10,735 nt of DNA from Methyloceanibacter sp. Lineage in GTDB: Bacteria > Pseudomonadota > Alphaproteobacteria > Rhizobiales > Methyloligellaceae. The stretch is taken from NCBI GenBank assembly GCA_016649675.1, contig JAENXG010000064.1:1-10735 (forward strand). The letters are read 5' to 3'. How positions within the stretch are numbered: position 1 is the first letter of the stretch; each line of letters starts with the position of its first letter. The notes under the pieces are model-generated. The model was not told where the DNA came from and made no database searches. It saw only the letters and a list, made by a program, of their open reading frames with translations. Made by a program: the position numbers and the translations under genes. Positions 5,449 through 10,735 of the stretch are shown in pieces.

Positions 5449-6684
5449 TCACCGCTTTCCTCGGCTCCCAGGAACTTTTGGCTTCGCCGTCTCGGGGAGG
5501 AACGCTGCGAGCAGCCCAATGGCCGGGAGGAAGGCGCATATGTGGTAGACGAAGGCGATGCTGGTCACGTCGGCGAGCCAACCCAGAAGTGCCGCGCCAA
5601 TGCCGGCGATGCCGAAGGCCAGCCCGAAGAAGAGCCCTGCCACCATGCCGACGCGGCCGGGGAGCAGACCTTGCGCATAGACGACGATCTGCGGGAAGGC
5701 AGACGCCAGGATCACACCGATGATGACGCTGAGCACGGCCGTCCAGAAGAGGTCGGCATAAGGCAAGATCAGCGTGAAGGGCAACACGCCTAAAATCGAC
5801 CACCAGATCACGCGCCGCGAGCCGATGCGGTCGCCGATCGGGCCGCCGATCACCGTGCCGGCCGCGACCGCGCCCAAAAAGATGAACAGATAAAGCTGCG
5901 CGCTCTGCACCGAGAGGCCGAAGGTGTGGATCAGGTAGAAGATGTAGAAGCTGGTGATGCTGACGAGATAGAAGTGCTTGGAGAAGGTGAGCGCCATCAG
6001 GATGGCGATCGTTCTCCCCACCTTGCCGTGCGTCATCTCGGCGATCGCCTCGCGCTCCTTGCCCGGGCCTGCGCGGTTCACCTTCAGCGTCTTGCCGTAC
6101 CAGGAGCCGACACCCGCCAGCAGCACCATGGCGACCAGCGCCACGAGTGAGAACCAGATGATGGTGTGTTGCCCATAGGGGAGCACGATGAAGGCCGCGA
6201 GCAGCGGCCCGAGCGCCGTGCCGAAATTCCCGCCGACCTGGAACACCGATTGGGCAAGACCGTGCTTTCCGCCTGAAGCCAGGCGCGCGACGCGCGAGGA
6301 TTCCGGGTGAAACACCGATGATCCCATGCCGATCAGCGCGGCGGCGGCAAGCACGGCCGCATAGCTCGAGGCGAAGGCGATCAGGATAAGGCCGATGAGC
6401 GAGGAGGCCATGCCGAGCACGAGCGAATAAGGCGTGGGGTAGCGGTCGGTGAAGTATCCGACCACGGGCTGCAGCACCGAGGCGGTGACCTGGAAGGTGA
6501 AGGTGATGAGCCCGATCTGGACGAAATTGAGGGTGAGGTTCTCCTTGAGCATGGGATAGATCGCCATGATGAGCGACTGGATCACGTCGTTCAGCATGTG
6601 ACAGACGCTGATGGCGGCGAGCACCGCGACCACGGTCCCTTGCGCCGCTCTTCCGACAGCGCTCCGTCTTGTTTCGGTGGTCAT
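5449..6684 (-). CDS. fsr: Fsr-type MFS exporter (fosmidomycin resistance family)
   Basis: This 411-residue inner-membrane major facilitator protein is closely similar to E. coli Fsr, whose overproduction gives fosmidomycin resistance, probably by export. Shared segments include LNDVIQSLIMAIYP (31-44), LQPVVGYFTDRYP (71-83), GSSVFHPESSRVARLASGG (121-139), QVGGNFGTALGPLLA (149-163), GTVIGGPIGDRIGSRRVIW in the second half, and the LLPGRVGMVAGLFFG stretch. About twelve hydrophobic helices are evident, with a longer cytoplasmic loop in the middle. ATG 6684 gives the usual short N-terminus. Native substrates of the family are not well known. The gene is divergent from the CarS-like gene, and its upstream region and first five codons (MTTET) resemble those of the phosphoesterase gene 1.6 kb away. 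Regulation is unknown. Confidence 0.93.
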   Translation of the reverse strand: MTTETRRSAVGRAAQGTVVAVLAAISVCHMLNDVIQSLIMAIYPMLKENLTLNFVQIGLITFTFQVTASVLQPVVGYFTDRYPTPYSLVLGMASSLIGLILIAFASSYAAVLAAAALIGMGSSVFHPESSRVARLASGGKHGLAQSVFQVGGNFGTALGPLLAAFIVLPYGQHTIIWFSLVALVAMVLLAGVGSWYGKTLKVNRAGPGKEREAIAEMTHGKVGRTIAILMALTFSKHFYLVSITSFYIFYLIHTFGLSVQSAQLYLFIFLGAVAAGTVIGGPIGDRIGSRRVIWWSILGVLPFTLILPYADLFWTAVLSVIIGVILASAFPQIVVYAQGLLPGRVGMVAGLFFGLAFGIAGIGAALLGWLADVTSIAFVYHICAFLPAIGLLAAFLPETAKPKVPGSRGKR

Positions 6685-6770
6685 CGCTTACAGCCTGGGG
6701 TGCTTCCGTCGGGCGGGGCAGAATTGGGGCAAACCCCGCTTCCAGGGCAAGGGTTCATTTTCGCCAAGGC
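6671..6770 (-). repeat. leader repeat copy A (upstream and start of fsr)
   Basis: Two blocks match copy B (8289-8380) in the same orientation. 6671-6684, including the fsr start codon, matches 8289-8302 at 13 of 14 bases. 6721-6770 matches 8331-8380 at 35 of 50 bases without gaps, best at its two ends (for example CAAACC and TTCATTTTC). The spacer between blocks is 36 bases here and 28 in copy B. It is not recognised as a known element. Confidence 0.6.
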
Positions 6771-6862
6771 TGGCGCGGCGGATAGAAGCACCTTAAATCA
6801 CGACCTATAGATTGGCTCTCGGGTTCAGGTGTCTCGCCGACCCATCGATAGTTGAGGACTCC

Positions 6863-7348
6863 ATGCAGGCTATCTTGATCTTGCAGCTCCTCATTCTACT
6901 GGCCGTGGCCAACGGCACAGCTGTCGTCGCCAAGAAGGTCCTCGGCGATGCGTTTGCTCGCCCGCTCGACGGCGGCGCCGTTTTCGTGGATGGCCGGCCC
7001 CTGTTTGGCCCAACGAAAACCATCCGCGGCATTGTGCTGTCGTTGTTGGCGCCTCTTTCGGCGTCACTGATGGGCCTTGAATGGAAGGTGGGAGCTTTGG
7101 TCGCGATCGGGGCCATGGCGGGCGACCTTTTCTCCAGCTTCGTGAAGCGAAGACTGGGGCTGCCTCCAAGCAGCATGGCGATTGGCCTCGATCAGATACC
7201 GGAGTCTCTGCTCCCGCTCATAGCCGCTGGGATGCTGCTCCCCGTGACCCTCCTCGACATTGTGGCCGTGGTGACGATCTTTTTTGTGGGTGAGCTGATG
7301 CTCTCTCGCATCCTTTTCAAATTGCGCCTGCGCGACCGGCCCTATTGA
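6863..7348 (+). CDS. CarS-like (CDP-archaeol synthase family) membrane protein
   Basis: This 161-residue integral membrane protein matches the CarS/DUF46 family (relatives of CdsA), whose archaeal members transfer CMP from CTP to unsaturated archaeal phosphatidic acid. Diagnostic segments are GGAVFVDGRPLFGPTKTIRG (37-56), GDLFSSFVKRRLGLPPS (87-103) and GLDQIPESLLP (108-118), the last two holding the conserved acidic and basic residues of the active site. Four or five hydrophobic helices are visible (about 3-22, 57-72, 75-92, 115-131, 132-149), and the length suits the family. ATG 6863 is chosen because GAGG (6854-6857) lies six bases upstream; the in-frame TTG at 6812 has no hydrophobic or conserved sequence after it. 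The bacterial substrate is unknown. It is divergent from fsr and convergent with the phosphoesterase gene, nine bases apart. Codon use looks less G/C-biased than in the left half of the window. Confidence 0.8.
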   Translation: MQAILILQLLILLAVANGTAVVAKKVLGDAFARPLDGGAVFVDGRPLFGPTKTIRGIVLSLLAPLSASLMGLEWKVGALVAIGAMAGDLFSSFVKRRLGLPPSSMAIGLDQIPESLLPLIAAGMLLPVTLLDIVAVVTIFFVGELMLSRILFKLRLRDRPY

Positions 7349-7357
7349 TCGACTTTC

Positions 7358-8302
7358 CTAGCGCGGCACGTGAAGCTGGTGCAGGGTGATCTCCGGAGGG
7401 CAATTGAAGCGCACAGGTACGACGGACGACCCCGCGCCGACCGACGTGTAGCCGATCATGTCATGATGTTGCCAACGGCCCGAAGCCATTAATCGCGGCA
7501 AGACCGAATCAAGGGTAACCGGGATTCCGCCGGGAAGGCAGATTTGGCCCCCATGGGTGTGGCCGCTCAACAAGAGGTTGAAGTCGGCATGGGCGGCCTG
7601 CCGATAGATCTCCGGCGTATGCGAGATCAGAATCGAAAACTCGTCATTGGGGATTCCGGCGGCCGCCTTTTCAATGTTGTCCATTCGATAAAAATGGGCG
7701 TCGTCGATACCTACGAGATGGATGCGTTGGCCGCCACGTACGATCGCATCGCTCTCGTTGAGCAGCATCCTTATGTCCATCTCCTCTAATCCCGGCAACA
7801 TGCAAATCGTGTCGTGATTGCCGAGTACGCCGTAGATTGGCCCCTTAAGGGCAGCACGCACCCGGGCCATGCCCGCGAGTGTTGCTTCATACGGACCGTA
7901 GGTCTTGCCCCGGTAGTCACCCGTCAAGACGCAAATGTCATAGCGAAGGTCTCTGAGGAGCCCGACCACGCGTTCCATTGCGGCTTCGCTTATATCGACG
8001 TGGAGGTCGCTGAGCTGAAGGATGGTGAAGCCGTCGAAGGAAGGGGGCAGACGGGGCAACGGAATAGGGTTGTGCCTTATCTCGACCTTTGCCGCATTAC
8101 GGAGGCCCCGCCAATAAAGGCCCGTTGCCATGAGGACGGCGCGGATCAGGACATGCGACAGGGCCAGATTCTCGATGTGAAAGAAGTTCAGGCCCTGGCC
8201 GAAGACTTGCGCCTCGTGATCCTGTTCGATTCCGATACGCTGACGCGCATGGCGCCGGCCGAGGCGCTTCTCGAGGACAGATAGATCGGTTTCGGTCGTC
8301 AT
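7358..8302 (-). CDS. membrane-anchored calcineurin-like metallophosphoesterase (YkuE/YaeI type)
   Basis: This 314-residue dinuclear-metal phosphoesterase shows all core motifs in order: SDLHVD (98-103, D-x-H), GDYRG (128-132), GNHD (161-164), SHTPE (227-231) and GHTHGGQ (247-253). A moderately hydrophobic stretch around residues 45-63 before the domain may be a membrane anchor, as in YkuE/YaeI-type proteins. The start ATG 8302 (MTTET) is preferred over the upstream in-frame Met at 8464, because the added residues have no family similarity and the sequence around 8302 resembles the fsr start. The first 40 residues are charged and of unknown role. Some relatives cleave lipid pyrophosphates such as UDP-diacylglucosamine (LpxG type), which would fit a lipid role beside the CarS-like gene, but this is inference. 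It is convergent with the CarS-like gene. Confidence 0.85.
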   Translation of the reverse strand: MTTETDLSVLEKRLGRRHARQRIGIEQDHEAQVFGQGLNFFHIENLALSHVLIRAVLMATGLYWRGLRNAAKVEIRHNPIPLPRLPPSFDGFTILQLSDLHVDISEAAMERVVGLLRDLRYDICVLTGDYRGKTYGPYEATLAGMARVRAALKGPIYGVLGNHDTICMLPGLEEMDIRMLLNESDAIVRGGQRIHLVGIDDAHFYRMDNIEKAAAGIPNDEFSILISHTPEIYRQAAHADFNLLLSGHTHGGQICLPGGIPVTLDSVLPRLMASGRWQHHDMIGYTSVGAGSSVVPVRFNCPPEITLHQLHVPR

Positions 8303-8380
8303 GGTCTCGGCCGGGCCTCTCGCGTGGTCAGAGTTGGAGCAAACCAAGCTCGATCTGCAAGGCTTCATTTTCCCGAAAAC
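8289..8380 (-). repeat. leader repeat copy B (upstream and start of phosphoesterase gene)
   Basis: This is the partner of copy A at 6671-6770, in the same orientation relative to a start codon. The shared start block encodes MTTET in both genes (ATGAC, C or G, ACCGAAAC). The distal block runs 8331-8380 and includes CAAACC, GCAAGG and TTCATTTTC, the last followed here by CCGAAAA, which could form a small TTTTC/GAAAA hairpin. Confidence 0.6.
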
Positions 8381-8526
8381 GCCGGTGTCGGTGCCCCTTC
8401 GACTTGCCACGCATCCCCTGAGCATCAAATCGTCGCAGCGACACTCTGCTCGCGCCGCCGCCATGAGTTCGGGCCAGTCGGCGACTTAAATGCTCCCCTG
8501 CAACTCGTTGCCGAGGGATGGCGAGC

Positions 8527-8829
8527 ATGAAGCGGAACGCAGAAACACTGGAGATTGCCGATCAGCTTGTCGACATCAGGATCAAGCTCAGAATTGCCGC
8601 GATGGCCGTGCTCGGACTCGACGAGGACAGCGACGATGGCGGGGCAATAGCGGGCATGATTTTCGATTTGGAGGGAGAGCTCGGGAAAGTCACCGAAAAA
8701 ATGTGCCCCGACGATGACGAGGCCCTGCCCGAGGCGGACGATTCGGCCCCTGCACCCAAGGATCAACCTCTGTTGGGCGCCGTGTTTCCATTTCGCAAAG
8801 AGAAAGAGGACGACGCAGGGTCCAGCTGA
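8527..8829 (+). CDS. small acidic hypothetical protein
   Basis: This is a protein of 100 residues with no recognised family. The start at ATG 8527 follows GAGGG (8513-8517) at a workable distance; ATG 8518, also in frame, is too close to that site. Residues 1-60 look helical (MKRNAETLEIADQLVDIRIK onward), with an acidic DEDSDDGG turn at about 33-40. The second half is disordered and rich in Asp, Glu, Pro and Ala, with a single Cys before PDDDE. No signal peptide or membrane segment is seen. It is divergent from the phosphoesterase gene and convergent with the methyltransferase gene. Codon use and the ribosome site support a real gene; the function cannot be inferred. Confidence 0.6.
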   Translation: MKRNAETLEIADQLVDIRIKLRIAAMAVLGLDEDSDDGGAIAGMIFDLEGELGKVTEKMCPDDDEALPEADDSAPAPKDQPLLGAVFPFRKEKEDDAGSS

Positions 8830-8848
8830 GTGAGGCCCGTGGTCTCAC
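8830..8848. terminator. hairpin between convergent genes
   Basis: GTGAGGCC (8830-8837) pairs with GGTCTCAC (8841-8848) around a CGT loop, giving eight pairs with one G-T. It begins directly after the stop of the small acidic gene and lies 45 bases beyond the stop of the minus-strand methyltransferase gene. It has no T run, so it may act with Rho or as a bidirectional barrier. Confidence 0.45.
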
Positions 8849-8892
8849 GATGTGGTCGGAGAGCATCTGCTGCACTGCGCCGAGGCGAAAAA

Positions 8893-9753
8893 TCACTTCG
8901 GGATCAGGAGCACATAAGCGGCGAACCGTTTCATCCGCTCCTTTCGCTCGGCTGAGGCGAAAATCCCCGCAAGCTTCACCCAGACCTTCAAGCGGAGCGG
9001 CAAAGGGATCGGCCGGCCGAGCCGCTCGGCTTCCTCGGAGATGTAGCGAACCTTCTTCGCCCGCCAGCCATGCGCGTTGAAAAAGCCGAACCAATCTTTC
9101 GGCGCAAACCGGAACGGCGCATTGCGCATGAAGCGAGCGCGCATCTTCTCTCCATAGCGGATCGCCTCGGGCGAGAAATAGTCGATGATCCAAAAGCGAA
9201 CCTTCTCGACCTGCCGGAGGTCATCGGCCAATTCCGCCACGTCGGCATCGGTCAAGTACGGAACCACGCCCTCGGTGAGGACCAAGATCTTGCCGGCGCG
9301 CGCGCTCAGCTCGGCAAATAGCCGCTTCCTGGACGATCGGTCGGTGAGATCGATCTTGATGCGCTCGAGCTGGCAGTTTGGGCGCTCGTCGGCGAGGCGC
9401 GCGTCCTTTAGCTCGATCAGTGGCGGGAAATCGACCTCGATCCAACGCAGCGACTTCGGGAGGTCCATCCGGTAGGGTCTCGTGTCAAGGCCTGCTCCGA
9501 GATTGAGGATCGTATCGACGCCGTCAGCGATCGCGGCTTGGATGAACTCATCGATGATAACCGTCCGGATCACCACCGACCACGCGCCGACGAAGGTCTT
9601 CGGCACGGTCGCCAAGATTTTCCGGCCATGGTCGCCGGCGAGCTTCCAGGCGAGCGGGTCGCGGAAGAGCGGCTCAGACCGCTCGGTCTCGAGCCCGCGA
9701 AAGCCGGCCACCATAAAAGCCGTGTCCGAGACGTTTTGGATCGTTTGGGTCAT
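8893..9753 (-). CDS. class I SAM-dependent methyltransferase, leucine carboxyl methyltransferase family
   Basis: This 286-residue cytoplasmic methyltransferase belongs to the LCMT/PPM-like family. The SAM-binding core is LNLGAGLDTRPYR (83-95), then WIEVDFP (104-110) with its acidic ribose-binding position, and LVLTEGVVPYLT (157-168). Bacterial members act on varied small molecules or polyketides, and many are uncharacterised, so the substrate is unknown. ATG 9753 overlaps the stop of the deacetylase reading frame by 4 bp (ATGA), so its translation is coupled to the 3' half of that gene. No Shine-Dalgarno sequence is evident, which fits dependence on coupling. The deacetylase neighbour suggests a surface-glycan or secondary-metabolite setting. 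The C-terminus is basic (ERKERMKRF), ending VLLIPK. Confidence 0.85.
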   Translation of the reverse strand: MTQTIQNVSDTAFMVAGFRGLETERSEPLFRDPLAWKLAGDHGRKILATVPKTFVGAWSVVIRTVIIDEFIQAAIADGVDTILNLGAGLDTRPYRMDLPKSLRWIEVDFPPLIELKDARLADERPNCQLERIKIDLTDRSSRKRLFAELSARAGKILVLTEGVVPYLTDADVAELADDLRQVEKVRFWIIDYFSPEAIRYGEKMRARFMRNAPFRFAPKDWFGFFNAHGWRAKKVRYISEEAERLGRPIPLPLRLKVWVKLAGIFASAERKERMKRFAAYVLLIPK

Positions 9754-10627
9754 TGGGGGTAAGCAGAGATCGGCAGATCGTTCGTATCAATGCGCGGAAG
9801 CTCAAGCATCGCGTCGATGCCGGGACGGGCGATTGCCACCTTGGTCGTCAGGCCGACGGCACAATTCCGAGCCTGCAGGAGCGCGAGCAGCGTGTCGTTA
9901 TAGGCGCCGTAGGGATAGCACATGACCCAGTCGTCGGTCGGGGCGCCGAGCGACCGCAGGAAATCGAGCGACGCGTCGATCTCCGCGGTCTGGCTCGCGA
10001 GGTCGAGCCGATCGGGCCAATAATGCCGGGCGCCATGGCCGCCCACATACATCCCGCAACGGATCATCGTCCGCAATTGCTCCGGCGTGACGTAAAGCTC
10101 TGCCGCGAAGGCTATGGGGTCGACCGAGACAAAGCGCTTGAAGAGAGCGGGCACAAGCAAAGCCCGCATTGGCTCCGGCAGACTGTGCTGCAACAGCCGC
10201 TTGATGAACATGACCTCCGCCGTATCGAAACGCGAGGCGCGCGCCAACTCCACCCAATAATCGGCGAAGCGGCGCATTGGATCTGATTGACGTCGAGGAG
10301 CTCGCCATGCTGCACGGCGCGTGCGGGCGGGAAGAATGATCCCTGCCAGCCCCGTTCATGCAACAAGGGAAAAACGACGCTGTAGTGGTCGTCATAACCG
10401 TCGTCGAAGGTTAGCCAAGGTGCATTGGCGGGCAACGCTTCGCCCGTCTTGAGCGCCGACAGGATTTCCTCCGCGGTCATCACCGTGTAGTGGCGGGCGA
10501 GGTGGTCGAGCTGACCGCGAAAGCTCGTGAGGTCAGGGCCCTTGATAGCCGGATACCGTGTCCGGGCCAGGTCCCGGACATAGTGGTACATGATGATCGT
10601 CACACCCTGCTGCCCTTCACCCCCCAT
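9750..10627 (-). pseudogene. polysaccharide deacetylase, split by a frame change with probable small deletion
   Basis: Two reading frames together cover one NodB-type deacetylase. The first begins at ATG 10627 (MGGEGQQGVTIIMYHYVRDL), includes the catalytic TFDDGYDDH (residues 73-81) and GSFFPPARAV, and loses family similarity after LLDVNQIQ near 10275. The second frame is open from ATG 10277 to the stop at 9750 (175 residues) and carries the metal-binding HGARH (its residues 81-85), then DDWVMCYPYGAYN and LPRIDTNDLP. The active site needs both parts. By memory of relatives, about 25-35 residues normally lie between LDVN and the RFDTAEV segment, against about 14 here, so an out-of-frame deletion is more likely than a one-base slip. 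Sequencing error or recoding is not excluded. The 5' end is five bases from the stop of the upstream partial gene, and the 3' end overlaps the methyltransferase start. Confidence 0.8.
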
Positions 10628-10632
10628 GATGA

Positions 10633-10735
10633 TCAGTCCCTCATGCCGAGCAAATTGGGGCGATCCTGATCGCCGTCCCCCTTACAGATGACGATGCGCT
10701 CGCCCGGACCGCGAAGTGCATAGAGCAAATCCACA
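10633..10735 (-). CDS. C-terminal end of an unknown protein (partial, first gene of operon)
   Basis: The minus-strand frame entering from the right edge is open for 33 codons and stops at TGA 10635-10633. The visible residues begin VDLLYALRGPGERIVICKGD and end LLGMRD. The family is not recognised. The stop lies five bases before the deacetylase start, and AGGG within its last codons serves as the likely ribosome site for that gene, so the two are almost certainly cotranscribed. Confidence 0.55.
   Translation of the reverse strand, partial: VDLLYALRGPGERIVICKGDGDQDRPNLLGMRD

Noticed and set aside
6721..6770. Possible sigma-54 promoter upstream of fsr
   Set aside because: A TGG and a later TTTGC resemble the -24/-12 elements, but the spacing is off by one and the pattern is not kept in copy B.
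10649..10664. AATTGGGGC resembling the start of leader copy A
   Set aside because: Only about nine bases match, the rest of the block is absent, and it lies inside the coding end of the partial gene.

Overview
The window looks like chromosomal DNA of an alphaproteobacterium of the order Hyphomicrobiales (Rhizobiales). Four things suggest this: high G+C coding DNA; a tsaB-rimI-fur/mur-plsC gene run of the kind seen in that order; a Cys-poor Fur/Mur-type regulator; and a copy of the intergenic palindrome with GAGCATGATC arms that is scattered through these genomes. No mobile element, CRISPR array, rRNA or tRNA gene was seen.

Layout. 1-111 is the possible tail of a + strand gene. 191-535 (-) encodes a small exported four-cysteine protein with a Lys/His-rich tail. 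807-3674 (+) is the housekeeping block: a NifU/NfuA-type Fe-S carrier and a RutE/HadB-type nitroreductase overlap by 4 bp; after a palindromic repeat come tsaB and rimI (4 bp overlap), then a Fur/Mur regulator, and plsC follows at 3729-4532. A convergent gene (4537-5085, -) for a coiled-coil / Pro-Gln repeat / winged-helix-like protein ends the block. 5086-5448 is a gene-free, hairpin-rich stretch. 5449-6684 (-) is fsr, a fosmidomycin-resistance-type MFS exporter. Divergent from it at 6863-7348 (+) is a small membrane protein of the CarS (CDP-archaeol synthase) family, which meets tail to tail a membrane-anchored calcineurin-like phosphoesterase (7358-8302, -). 8527-8829 (+) encodes a small acidic protein. 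From 8893 to the right edge (all -) is an operon: the end of an unknown gene, a polysaccharide deacetylase broken by a frame change, and a leucine-carboxyl-type methyltransferase overlapping it by 4 bp.

How the parts work together. The left half is iron/Fe-S and core functions: Fe-S assembly, tRNA t6A synthesis, S18 acetylation, metal-dependent repression and phosphatidic acid synthesis. A 17-bp sequence upstream of the NfuA gene (738-754) matches the rhizobial Irr box (ICE) at 12 of 14 specified positions, so that gene is probably controlled by iron through Irr. The right half is accessory: an exporter, a CarS-like cytidylyltransferase and a phosphoesterase that may touch lipid head groups, then envelope-polysaccharide genes.

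Most worth a second look: (1) the upstream regions and first codons of fsr and of the phosphoesterase gene are similar to each other and lie as direct repeats bracketing the carS-like/phosphoesterase segment; (2) the Irr box before the NfuA gene; (3) the archaeal-type CarS homologue next to fsr; (4) the disrupted deacetylase; (5) a second hairpin at 604-652. No clearly new multi-gene system was found; the bracketed 6671-8302 segment is the nearest candidate.
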